From the NCBI GenBank assembly GCA_041664965.1, contig JBAYJT010000010.1:1-42429 (forward strand): a DNA stretch of 42,429 nucleotides, written 5' to 3'. Position numbers and translations under genes: made by a program. The notes beneath the pieces are model-generated. The model was not told where the DNA came from and searched no databases. It was given only the letters and a program-made list of their open reading frames with translations. Shown here piece by piece: positions 15,673 to 23,755 of this stretch. Source of the DNA: JBAYJT01 sp041664965. Lineage in GTDB: Bacteria > Pseudomonadota > Gammaproteobacteria > UBA9339. Numbering within the stretch: the stretch's first letter is position 1; every line of letters begins with the position of its first letter.

Positions 15673-16626
15673 ATGGCCAAACAACATTTAGTTCGCTTTG
15701 ATTGGGCGATGAAAAAACTTTTAAGAAGTAAAGCCAATTTTGGCATTCTGGAAGGTTTTTTAAGTGAGCTTTTAAAGCAAGATCTAAAAATTTTGGAATT
15801 GTTGGAAAGTGAAAGCAATAAAGATCATCGCGATGATAAGCAAAATCGCGTCGATATGTTGGTTCGCTTACAAAGCGGCGAAATAGTTCTTATCGAGGTG
15901 CAAGTCAATACCGAAGATGATTATCTGCATCGTATTCTTTATGGTACATCTAAAATTATCGTTGAACATTTGGGAGAAGGCGAAAAATATAAAGCTATCA
16001 AAAAAGTTTATTCGGTAAATATTTTGTATTTCGATTTAGGACAAGGCCAAGACTATATTTATCATGGAACAACTCGTTTTATCGGCGTGCACAATAACGA
16101 TGAACTCTCTTTAAACGACGAGCAAAAGAAAGTTTACGGCAAAGATGCAACTTTCAAAATTTACCCAGAGTATTATCTGATAAAAGTTAATCAATTCAAT
16201 GACATCGCCAAAAATACTTTGGATGAATGGATCTACTTTTTGAAAAATGAAGAAGTGAAGGATACTTTCCGCGCCAAAGGACTCGCCGAAGCCAAGAGTA
16301 AATTTAACGAAATGAAATTTACCCCTGCCGAACGCGAAGAATATCAAAACTACGTCAAAATCCGACGTATCCAAGCTAGCGAGATAGAATCGAGCTACAA
16401 TCAGGGTATGTATGAGGGTGAGAAACTTGGTATAGAGAAAGGCATCAAAGAAGGCAAAGAGCTTGGCAAACAAGAAGGTCTGAAAGAAGGCATAACCCAA
16501 GCCGCACGATCCATGGCGCAAAAATTGCTAACTGAAGGCATGTCGCTAGAACGAATAGCGCAATTGACGGAATTGCCTGTAAAAGACATCACTGCCCTGC
16601 AGAAAGAAAAACTCATTGATTTATAA
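15673..16626 (+). CDS. Rpn-family PD-(D/E)XK nuclease / putative transposase
   Basis: Proteins of the Rpn (PDDEXK_2, YhgA-like) family are DNA endonucleases; E. coli RpnA-E promote RecA-independent recombination. The 317-residue product opens with a Rpn-like VRFDWAMKKLLRSKANFGIL. It has the catalytic core D61 ... E75-x-Q77 (RVDMLVRLQSGEIVLIEVQV) and a middle region with YFLKNEEVKDTF. A Gly/Lys/Glu-rich C-terminus (about 237-270; EGEKLGIEKGIKEGKELGKQ) leads to a helical tail with EGMSLERIAQLTELP, as in family members. The ATG follows GAGG with 8-base spacing. The stop codon and last residues lie inside repeat copy 3, and copy 2 lies 51 bp upstream in the same orientation, hinting at mobility. 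Confidence 0.88.
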   Translation: MAKQHLVRFDWAMKKLLRSKANFGILEGFLSELLKQDLKILELLESESNKDHRDDKQNRVDMLVRLQSGEIVLIEVQVNTEDDYLHRILYGTSKIIVEHLGEGEKYKAIKKVYSVNILYFDLGQGQDYIYHGTTRFIGVHNNDELSLNDEQKKVYGKDATFKIYPEYYLIKVNQFNDIAKNTLDEWIYFLKNEEVKDTFRAKGLAEAKSKFNEMKFTPAEREEYQNYVKIRRIQASEIESSYNQGMYEGEKLGIEKGIKEGKELGKQEGLKEGITQAARSMAQKLLTEGMSLERIAQLTELPVKDITALQKEKLIDL

Positions 16627-16665
16627 AGAAAACCCATAGACATGTTTTTTACATCCTACAACATG
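16611..16665 (+). repeat. Dispersed intergenic repeat, copy 3 (overlaps the ends of the Rpn gene and zapD)
   Basis: Starts ACTCATTGATTTATAAAGAA, then AACCCATAGACATGTTTTTT. It encodes the last residues and stop of the Rpn gene and, on the other strand, the last codons and stop of zapD. The first 11 bases are identical to copy 2. Confidence 0.88.
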
Positions 16666-17446
16666 CCAATTGGAAGGTGAGGTCCTTTTTGGTTTGAAGT
16701 GGACGACCTTTGAGGTTTAGAGCATAAAAGTGAATCGAAATACGATGCCGGCCAACACTGATTTCAGGGTAACAATGCGCATCTTCGGGAACCGCTACCC
16801 GGACCATTTGATAGGAAATTCGCGGATCCAAATCAATTTGATAAAATCCATTAGTGGCCTTCGCTGTGTGCAAATCGACACTAGAACGAGTTAGTTTTAA
16901 AAGAAGAGCAATGTTCCTAGCAAGCTCAGCGAAGCTATCAATCCATTCGTCCAGGTATTGTCGACGCGCTTTGGCCGGCTGTTGCAGCCAAAGATGATAA
17001 GCCGGAACACTAAAATCACAAGTTCCGCCCGCAGTCGCTAAACGTTGCGAAATAGTGGTTATAAACTCATTATCTCGTAAGTCTTGCCCAACTTTGCCAC
17101 GATTTTGTTGCAAATTTAAACTGGCTTCTACAAGCTCATCATGTACACGGCGCAGCTTCTTTTCATCTAATTCAGCGCAGAGTTTCTGATTTCCAAGCAA
17201 ATTAGCTAGCGAAGCAGCATAAAGTTGCAGAGCTTTAGCAAGTTTAGTTTTTAGATCAGGTCGATCCACAACACTTAAAATTTCTAAAATTGTTTCTAGG
17301 GCAAAACGCGAACCCCAACTGCTGTCGTTCTCCAAATGATATTTAGCTTTTTGAAAAAGATATTCCAAACGCAGAGAAAAACGAATGTGCTCGTTTAGAG
17401 GCTGCTCAAAAATAATACCGGTGGCTGACATAAAAAAATTAGGCAT
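16649..17446 (-). CDS. zapD: Cell division protein ZapD
   Basis: ZapD binds the C-terminal tail of FtsZ and cross-links its filaments at the Z ring. The 265-residue protein matches the family (DUF1342, about 250 residues). It opens with IIFEQPLNEHIRFSLRLEYL, contains LRDNEFITTISQRLATAGGT and PAYHLWLQQPAKARRQYLDE in the middle, and ends in a beta-rich part with YPEISVGRHRISIHFYAL. The ATG at 17446 is used; the ATG at 17431 (MSATGIIFEQ) is closer to the usual start, and neither has a good Shine-Dalgarno. The last codons come from repeat copy 3. It is not next to coaE or yacG, its usual neighbours. Confidence 0.93.
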   Translation of the reverse strand: MPNFFMSATGIIFEQPLNEHIRFSLRLEYLFQKAKYHLENDSSWGSRFALETILEILSVVDRPDLKTKLAKALQLYAASLANLLGNQKLCAELDEKKLRRVHDELVEASLNLQQNRGKVGQDLRDNEFITTISQRLATAGGTCDFSVPAYHLWLQQPAKARRQYLDEWIDSFAELARNIALLLKLTRSSVDLHTAKATNGFYQIDLDPRISYQMVRVAVPEDAHCYPEISVGRHRISIHFYALNLKGRPLQTKKDLTFQLACCRM

Positions 17447-17564
17447 ATATTAAATTCTGCAATGCTATTTGTTTAAGTATAACAAAAAAAGTCCACTGTA
17501 TGGAAGCTAATAGAATGATTTCCTTTATTTTTTCTTAAAGCTTATGCGTAAACTAAAAAAAATG

Positions 17565-17573
17565 TGCTATAAT
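17565..17573 (+). promoter_or_regulatory. Extended -10 promoter of sspA
   Basis: TGCTATAAT is a perfect extended -10 hexamer, 36 bp before the sspA start; no convincing -35 is seen, as is common with extended -10 promoters. Confidence 0.6.
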
Positions 17574-17609
17574 AGCGCGCTTTAGAATCTCTATTCGGGT
17601 GTACCTATC

Positions 17610-18236
17610 ATGAAAAGATCAATTATGACATTGTATTCAGGCGCGTTGGACTTGTATAGTCACAAGGTGCGTATAGTTTTGGCTGAAAAAGGCGTGGGCG
17701 TGGATGTTTTACATATCGACGCCAATGACCCACCACGCGAGCTTGCCGAGCTCAATCCTTATGGAAGTGTTCCTACTTTAATAGATCGCGATTTGGTTTT
17801 ATACGAATCTTACGTGATCATGGAATACTTAGACGAACGCTTTCCTCACCCACCTTTGCTTCCCGTATATCCAATTGCTCGCGCGAAGAGCCGTCTTATG
17901 TTACATCGCCTTGAAAAAGATTGGCTTAAAAAAGCTCGCGATATTCTAAGCAGTACAGGTAACGAACGCGACGCTCTACGCAAGGAATTACGCGACAGCT
18001 TAGTAGTTCTAACACCTGTTTTTACTGAACTGCCTTATTTTTTGAGTGAGGAATTTTCACTACTCGATTGTTGCATTGCACCACTTTTGTGGCGCCTACC
18101 ACATCTTGGCATAGAATTACCACGTCAAGCAAAACCAATTAAAGACTACGCTGAACGCATGTTTGCGCGAGAATCTTTCCAAGCTAGCCTTTCTGAGCTA
18201 GAACGCGAAATCTACGAAAATAAAGATCAAGTTTAA
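17610..18236 (+). CDS. sspA: Stringent starvation protein A (SspA)
   Basis: SspA is a glutathione S-transferase-fold protein that binds sigma70 RNA polymerase and changes transcription in stationary phase and during infection. The 208-residue sequence matches throughout: MTLYSGALDLYSHKVRIVLA, then ELNPYGSVPTLIDRDLVLYE and VIMEYLDERFPHPPLLPVYP. The thioredoxin-like domain spans about 5-80 and the helical domain the rest. Start ATG at 17610 fits the family. The usual neighbours (rplM-rpsI-petABC upstream, sspB downstream) are missing. In related pathogens SspA homologues influence virulence, so a role here is plausible but inferred. Confidence 0.95.
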   Translation: MKRSIMTLYSGALDLYSHKVRIVLAEKGVGVDVLHIDANDPPRELAELNPYGSVPTLIDRDLVLYESYVIMEYLDERFPHPPLLPVYPIARAKSRLMLHRLEKDWLKKARDILSSTGNERDALRKELRDSLVVLTPVFTELPYFLSEEFSLLDCCIAPLLWRLPHLGIELPRQAKPIKDYAERMFARESFQASLSELEREIYENKDQV

Positions 18237-18260
18237 ATTTCTATTAATTTTAATGAGATA

Positions 18261-18311
18261 AAGCAGAATCAGCTTACAGCAAGTTAATTCTGCTTGATTC
18301 TTATTTTATTT
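18261..18311 (+). terminator. Probable sspA terminator
   Basis: AAGCAGAAT (18261-18269) pairs with ATTCTGCTT (18287-18295), followed by a T-rich but interrupted tract (GATTCTTATTTTATTT). The loop is 17 bases, so it is weaker than the terminator at 20021. Confidence 0.5.
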
Positions 18312-18433
18312 GCTTGTATAAATCTCTCCTGTGAAGGAATGAGGCGCTCTTGATGAGCACAAAATAGCGACGGATCTTACTTTTTTCTTCATGCATTATG
18401 CTTTCCCCATAATTTTTTTTGGAGAACTCAAAC

Positions 18434-19999
18434 GTGAAAAGAAAATTAACCTATTTATTAACTGCTACGCTACTAGTTAGCAGTAGTTTGGCTTTAGCTG
18501 CCGAAACAACTAAATCCGCCGCAGCCAAAGATCAAAAACCGACTGTAACTAAACAAACCAAATCTCAAGATAAACAGCTTGCAGCGCTGAGCGACCAAGC
18601 CCGTGCTCTTGAGAAACAATTGGCTACACTGCAAACAAGATTAAGTAATTTGCAGCACGGCAAAAAGAAAGGCACCGCTCCTCTTTCTGCTGAAACCAAC
18701 AAAATCGCTCAAGAACTACACAATAACGACCAAGCCCAGATGGATAAAATCTTGGCCGCAACTCGTTATGGTCACGGCTTTGCAGTCTTAGCCTCGCCCT
18801 TCATTGGTCAACGTAACGCTTATAATAGCGGTGACCTCATAGTCAACGTTTCTTCTATGAACACTGATCTGCGTTTATTAGAACAAAGACAAAAATTAGC
18901 TAATTACGCTGCAGAAAATGGCGAAGTGCTTCCCGATTACCCTGTAATAGACTTAAGCGGATCTATCGAAGCCAAAGCTACCTATAATTCCAATCTAACT
19001 AAGACTGGCAGTGGTGATCTAGACTTTAACTTAAGCCGCGCCGAATTAGATGCCGTCGCTGAAGTCGGCCAATGGGCAACTGGCGCTATGTTTATCAACT
19101 ACGAAGACAACAATCCAGTTCCAACTGCTATCAAAACTCCTAATTCCAGAGTTACCAACTCGCGTCTCAAAATTGATCGCGCTTTTTTAACCATTGGTAA
19201 CATTAACAAATTCCCAGCCTACTTCACTGCTGGTCAAATGTTCGTACCATTTGGTACCTATACTTACCTCTATGTAAGTGATCCTATGACCAAAGTCTTA
19301 GGTCGAGTCAAAACTCGCGCTGCTGAAGTTGGATTTAGCAAGTGGGGCATGTACGCGTCGACTTATGTGTTCCGTGGCGACAGCTATGTAGACAATGGCA
19401 CCACACTCGATAACTGGGGCTTAAACCTAGGTTATAAAGTTACCCCTCTTCAATCTTTAACTACCGATCTTGGTGTTAGCTATATTGCCAACATGTCAGA
19501 TTCTAATGGTTTACAAGATAGCATCTTTGGTCTAAAAGATGGAACCGTTGGTTATGAAAAATTGAAACATCGCGTTCCAGGTGCTGATGTTCACTTAACC
19601 GTAAACTTTAATCCATTTACTTTCATCTCTGAGTACGTAAGTGCACTACGCAAATACGACACTACTGATATGACGTTTAATGGCACAGGCGCTAAACCAA
19701 GTGCTCTCGACATCGAAGGTGTTTATAACTTCAAAGTATTCGATATGGACAGCAACTTTGCTCTCGGCTATGACAAGAGCTGGCAAGCAATGTCCTTGTC
19801 AATTCCACAACAAGCCTACTTCGCGGTTGTTAACACTTCTCCTTGGAAGTTCACCGCAGTTGGTTTCGAATACCGTCGTAACCTATGGTATAAATATTCC
19901 GATTCAGCCAGCACTCATGGTGGTGCATCAACCTCCTCTATGTCAGGGTTGAACCGTACTTCCAATGAATACCGCTTCCGCATTGGAATATACTTCTAA
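18434..19999 (+). CDS. lbtU: LbtU-family outer-membrane siderophore porin
   Basis: LbtU of Legionella is a 16-stranded outer-membrane porin that takes up the siderophore legiobactin without TonB. The 521-residue product has a signal peptide (KLTYLLTATLLVSSSLALAA), a short coiled coil (about residues 40-80, LAALSDQARALEKQLATL) and a beta-barrel region from about 165 with many alternating aromatic strands, ending in phenylalanine (RFRIGIYF) as outer-membrane proteins do. I use the GTG at 18434 because GGAGA lies 8 bases upstream and the signal peptide then starts directly. The substrate is not provable from sequence; no siderophore genes are near. Confidence 0.78.
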   Translation: MKRKLTYLLTATLLVSSSLALAAETTKSAAAKDQKPTVTKQTKSQDKQLAALSDQARALEKQLATLQTRLSNLQHGKKKGTAPLSAETNKIAQELHNNDQAQMDKILAATRYGHGFAVLASPFIGQRNAYNSGDLIVNVSSMNTDLRLLEQRQKLANYAAENGEVLPDYPVIDLSGSIEAKATYNSNLTKTGSGDLDFNLSRAELDAVAEVGQWATGAMFINYEDNNPVPTAIKTPNSRVTNSRLKIDRAFLTIGNINKFPAYFTAGQMFVPFGTYTYLYVSDPMTKVLGRVKTRAAEVGFSKWGMYASTYVFRGDSYVDNGTTLDNWGLNLGYKVTPLQSLTTDLGVSYIANMSDSNGLQDSIFGLKDGTVGYEKLKHRVPGADVHLTVNFNPFTFISEYVSALRKYDTTDMTFNGTGAKPSALDIEGVYNFKVFDMDSNFALGYDKSWQAMSLSIPQQAYFAVVNTSPWKFTAVGFEYRRNLWYKYSDSASTHGGASTSSMSGLNRTSNEYRFRIGIYF

Positions 20000-20020
20000 A
20001 AAGTTGCTGATAAAGCACAA

Positions 20021-20047
20021 AAAAAGCCCGCAATCGCGGGCTTTTTT
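20021..20047 (+). terminator. Rho-independent terminator after the LbtU-like gene
   Basis: GCCCGC (20026-20031), loop AATC, GCGGGC (20036-20041), flanked by an A run and a T6 run: a classic intrinsic terminator, possibly bidirectional. Confidence 0.92.
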
Positions 20048-20067
20048 ATGCAACCTAAGAACTTCCC

Positions 20068-20117
20068 CAAAAAACATGTCTACAAGTTTCCTTTATAAAT
20101 CAATGGGTTACATTTTT
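20068..20117 (-). repeat. Dispersed intergenic repeat, copy 4
   Basis: Read on the minus strand: ATTGATTTATAAAGGAAA then CTTGTAGACATGTTTTTT. It lies between the LbtU-like gene's terminator and metG. Confidence 0.88.
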
Positions 20118-20223
20118 AAGTTGAGTTCTCTTGTAAAATTACAGTTTTCGCCATATTACATAGTTTATAAATTGAAAAATTTCCTTGCAAAAAATCCCGA
20201 ATACCGCAGAATAATTAGCCATT

Positions 20224-21849
20224 ATGCGTAAAATATTAGTAACAACAGCCCTCCCCTATGCCAATGGTCCACTGCATTTAGGCCATATTTTAGAACATAT
20301 CCAAGCTGATATTTGGGTCAGATGGCAAAAGATGCGTGGCAATTCTTGCCTGCTTTTAGGCGGAGACGACGCTCACGGCACACCCATTATGCTAAGCGCC
20401 CAAGAAAAAAATCTCCCTCCAGAAGAGTGGATTGCTAGTGTTTACGGAGAGCACAGAAAAGACCTAGAAGATTTTTTAATCGGCTACGACAATTATTACA
20501 CCACTCATTCGGAAGAAAACCGGGAACTTACAACCGATATTTATGAAAAATTAAAAAGCGCTGGAGCCATTTTTAGTAAAACTATCGAGCAAGCTTACGA
20601 TCCAGTCAAAGAAATGTTTCTGCCCGATCGCTTTATCAAAGGCACTTGCCCTCGTTGCAAAGCTGAAAATCAATATGGAGATAGCTGCGAAGTCTGCGGC
20701 GCCACTTATGCTCCCAGCGAATTAATTAATCCAGTTTCATCTCTATCCGGTAAGGCCCCAATTTTAAAATCTTCTGAACATTACTTTTTCGATCTGGAAA
20801 AACAAACTGAATTTTTAATCCAATGGACTTCTGAATCTAAACACCTCCAAAGCGCTATAAGCCATAAACTAGAAGAATGGTTTACTCAAGGCCTAAAAGC
20901 TTGGGACATTTCACGCGATGCGCCTTATTTCGGTTTTCAGCTCCCGGATCATCCAGATAAATATTTTTATGTTTGGTTAGATGCGCCGATTGGCTATTTG
21001 GCAAGTCTACAAAATCTCACCAAAAAGCGCCCAGACCTTAGCTTTTCCGCTTATTGGGATGAAAAAAGTGACGCAGAAGTTTATCATTTTGTTGGCAAAG
21101 ATATTATTTACTTTCACGCCTTATTTTGGCCAGCAGTCTTAAAAGTTGCCAATTTACGTACGCCAACTTCTATATTTACGCACGGTTTTGTCACCGTAAA
21201 CGGTCAAAAAATGTCAAAATCGCGCGGAACTTTTATTACAGCCAGACATTACTTAGAAAAATTCAACCCAGAATATTTGCGTTATTACTTCGCTGCTAAA
21301 CTTAGCGATGGCATTGATGATATCGATCTTAACTTCACTGACTTTGCCTCCCGCGTCAATGGCGATTTAGTTGGCAAAGTAGTGAATATCGCTAGCCGCT
21401 CGGCTGCGTTTATCAATAAGCATTTCCAAAATCGCCTAGCTTCTAATTTATCTAAACCAGATTTATTCCAAATTTTTATAGAAAACGGCGAAAAAATTAG
21501 CAAATGCTATGAAGAGCGAAAATATAGTGAAGCCGTACGCGAAATCATGGCGTTGGCTGATTTGGCCAATCAATACATCGATGCCGAAAAGCCCTGGGCG
21601 CTTAGTAAAGATGCGACGCAAATACCCAAAGTTCAAGAAGTAACCACTATGGGTTTAAACCTATTTCGCTTACTGATTTTATATTTAAAGCCAATTCTGC
21701 CTAGCTTAGCCGAACAAAGCGAAGCATTCCTACAAATCCCTTCTCTTACCTGGCAAGATCGCTCTATACCTTTGCTCAATCACGAAATCGCTACTTTTAA
21801 ACCGCTGATGCAGCGCATTGCACCTGCGGATATAGCCAGTTTTCAATAA
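20224..21849 (+). CDS. metG: Methionyl-tRNA synthetase
   Basis: MetRS charges tRNA-Met with methionine. Class I motifs are intact: PYANGPLHLGHILEHIQADI (HIGH box as HLGH), the four-cysteine zinc knuckle C142-PR-C145 with a later CEVC, and KMSKSRGTF at about residue 329. The anticodon-binding helical domain follows. The protein stops at 541 residues and lacks the C-terminal EMAP/Trbp111-like domain that makes E. coli MetRS (677 residues) a dimer. The catalytic body does not need that domain. The ATG start matches the family opening MRKILVTTALPYANG; there is no Shine-Dalgarno. Confidence 0.97.
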   Translation: MRKILVTTALPYANGPLHLGHILEHIQADIWVRWQKMRGNSCLLLGGDDAHGTPIMLSAQEKNLPPEEWIASVYGEHRKDLEDFLIGYDNYYTTHSEENRELTTDIYEKLKSAGAIFSKTIEQAYDPVKEMFLPDRFIKGTCPRCKAENQYGDSCEVCGATYAPSELINPVSSLSGKAPILKSSEHYFFDLEKQTEFLIQWTSESKHLQSAISHKLEEWFTQGLKAWDISRDAPYFGFQLPDHPDKYFYVWLDAPIGYLASLQNLTKKRPDLSFSAYWDEKSDAEVYHFVGKDIIYFHALFWPAVLKVANLRTPTSIFTHGFVTVNGQKMSKSRGTFITARHYLEKFNPEYLRYYFAAKLSDGIDDIDLNFTDFASRVNGDLVGKVVNIASRSAAFINKHFQNRLASNLSKPDLFQIFIENGEKISKCYEERKYSEAVREIMALADLANQYIDAEKPWALSKDATQIPKVQEVTTMGLNLFRLLILYLKPILPSLAEQSEAFLQIPSLTWQDRSIPLLNHEIATFKPLMQRIAPADIASFQ

Positions 21850-21853
21850 AAAA

Positions 21854-21906
21854 ATACAACCTATTGATTTATAAGGAAAACGTGTAGACATGTTTTCTAA
21901 CATATC
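21854..21906 (+). repeat. Dispersed intergenic repeat, copy 5
   Basis: Starts 5 bp after the metG stop: ATACAACCTATTGATTTATA, then AGGAAAACGTGTAGACATGT, then TTTC. Its long first block matches the consensus best. Confidence 0.9.
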
Positions 21907-21919
21907 AACGACCTATTTA

Positions 21920-21939
21920 CTTAATTAAATCTTAATTAT
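21920..21939 (+). promoter_or_regulatory. PmrA-type box upstream of candidate effector gene
   Basis: CTTAATTAAATCTTAATTAT consists of two CTTAAT half-sites exactly 11 bp apart. This matches the consensus of the PmrA response regulator (cTTAATatT, two bases, cTTAATatT) known for Dot/Icm effector genes in Legionella and Coxiella. A -10-like TATACC lies at 21964-21969 and the start codon is 61 bp downstream of the box. Confidence 0.65.
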
Positions 21940-22000
21940 ATTAAGGCGTTTTCCCCTGTATTTTATACCATTAGCCTAGTTTTTTCGCTACACTGAAGCT

Positions 22001-23755
22001 ATGCAGACATTCACAACTACGACAACCCCAACAGGAACTCGATCCTTTGCTGAAAGAATAGCACGTTTTCAAAGCGGTTCTTCTAACACTGTTACTGCAA
22101 CAAACCCTCCTACAAGCAGCAGCAATACTAATGAAGAGCCAAAAATTTCTATAAAAGATCGTATAAGACTCTTCCAAACAACCACTACCGCTTCTCCAGC
22201 TTCCATCACATCTAAAACTACGCCAACATCAACTACGAAAGGAACATCCCCCGCAATTATTTCACCTTCTTCATCGCAATCAGTCTCAGCGGCTTCTACT
22301 AAAATGCTGCCACCTGTAAGCAGGACAACACCCATTACTTCAGCATCAAGCTCAAAACCAATCCCTCCCCCGCCACCGCCGCCTCCACCACCTCCGCCGC
22401 CGAAAAAAATCAAGGCGTCATCAACCACTAGGGCCCCGCTACAACCTCGCACATTAGACCCACGCGTACAAAACGATGCTATAAAGATTTTAATTACGTA
22501 CTGGGGTATTAGGATCAGTTGTTTTGTAATATTGAGATTTTTGACAGAGCTCGCTAATTCCAAGAATTTTCGAGATTGGTTTCGTGACGAGAATGTTCGA
22601 GATCAGCTTTTTCGAGATTGGTTTCGTGAAAGGTTTCCTAACAACAAAAGACCTGATATTCATCTGCGACTCCTACATACAATAGATTTAAATCTAAGTC
22701 AGGAATCAGCAGGTAGCTCAATAGATATAATATTAGAACGTAGCTATATCCACTTACTACGACATTTAGCTGCAATGGACTTCAATTTTTCATCAGAGTT
22801 TATCAGGCTTATATTTGACAACAAGCCATTCTTCAACCAAAAAGATTTAACTTGTCTAGAAGCCTATTTTCGAGGCGGTTTAGAAAGATTTAAAATTAGC
22901 GCAGAAATAGATGAATTTGTAGTCGAAGAACTAGGTCCTGGTATAGATCCGATCGAATACATCCCAAAGGAATTTAAAGAGCTGTATAGAGAAGAAAAAT
23001 TGAAAATAAATTTACCCAAAAGTCCACAAGAACAACTAGAAGCAGCTGCCTTTAAAGCGCAACAATATCGAGCAAAACTCAAACAAACGGTCCGCAACAA
23101 TAAGGCCATAGAAGACCTACTATCATTCCCTCCCCAAAAACAAATACAGCTCTTATTAAACATTTGGCACTTTAAAACCTGCTACCTTCTTGCTCTTCAA
23201 TATACTAAAGAATGCAACCCAGCTGAAACTAAATTTCTGACGTGGATGCAAAAAACATTTAGTATTACACAACAAGAAATTCCCTTCGTTAAAGCTATTG
23301 ATGAATTATTATCCATAAGTGACGCTCAAGATGTTGATAAATTTAGAACTACACAAGAAGAAGGAAAAAAAACTTATTTCTATATTTTAGATGGTTATTT
23401 AACACAAACAAAATTACCTCTCTCCAAAGGATTTCTAGAATTGCTTTCTTCTCAAGCATGCTCTGTCACTCAAGAAGATTTAAATTTATCTTTTACTTTT
23501 CTTAGCAAAAAAACACAACCGTTTAATGCAACTACTGATATAGATGGATTTGTCATACAAGAGACCGAAGACCCATCAGATATACCGAATCCGATGAATT
23601 ATCTATCACCAGCAGCAAAAGTTACATTGGGCGCAAAGCTTTGCTTGGCACAAAAATTATTACCCAAAGTAACCTCCGCAAAAAAACCCCAAACAGAAGA
23701 AGAGGAAACGGATACCTCAACAACTTCTTCAGGATCAAGACCAAGCTCTAGCTAA
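22001..23755 (+). CDS. Candidate Dot/Icm effector with polyproline tract
   Basis: I do not recognise this 584-residue protein as a known family. The N-terminal 145 residues are disordered (Thr/Ser/Pro-rich). They carry two copies of a ten-residue motif, SFAERIARFQ (15-24) and SIKDRIRLFQ (50-59), then 13 consecutive prolines (122-134) followed by a basic patch. A helical, globular part begins at about 150 with a short repeat (FRDWFRDE/FRDWFRER). The C-terminus has a glutamate block (EEEE at -19 to -16) before a Ser/Thr-rich tail, resembling the E-block secretion signal of Dot/Icm effectors. A PmrA-like box precedes the gene. Secretion and an actin-related function are inferences. The 3' end overlaps rsmA by 8 bp, convergently. 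Confidence 0.75.
   Translation: MQTFTTTTTPTGTRSFAERIARFQSGSSNTVTATNPPTSSSNTNEEPKISIKDRIRLFQTTTTASPASITSKTTPTSTTKGTSPAIISPSSSQSVSAASTKMLPPVSRTTPITSASSSKPIPPPPPPPPPPPPPKKIKASSTTRAPLQPRTLDPRVQNDAIKILITYWGIRISCFVILRFLTELANSKNFRDWFRDENVRDQLFRDWFRERFPNNKRPDIHLRLLHTIDLNLSQESAGSSIDIILERSYIHLLRHLAAMDFNFSSEFIRLIFDNKPFFNQKDLTCLEAYFRGGLERFKISAEIDEFVVEELGPGIDPIEYIPKEFKELYREEKLKINLPKSPQEQLEAAAFKAQQYRAKLKQTVRNNKAIEDLLSFPPQKQIQLLLNIWHFKTCYLLALQYTKECNPAETKFLTWMQKTFSITQQEIPFVKAIDELLSISDAQDVDKFRTTQEEGKKTYFYILDGYLTQTKLPLSKGFLELLSSQACSVTQEDLNLSFTFLSKKTQPFNATTDIDGFVIQETEDPSDIPNPMNYLSPAAKVTLGAKLCLAQKLLPKVTSAKKPQTEEEETDTSTTSSGSRPSSS

Noticed and set aside
19965..20231. Plus-strand open frame between the LbtU-like gene and metG
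   Set aside because: It runs through the end of the LbtU-like gene, a terminator and a dispersed repeat; no ribosome site or recognisable protein.
22069..22563. Minus-strand open frame with a long glycine run
   Set aside because: It is the complement of the polyproline tract in the candidate effector gene; no ribosome site and no support as a gene.
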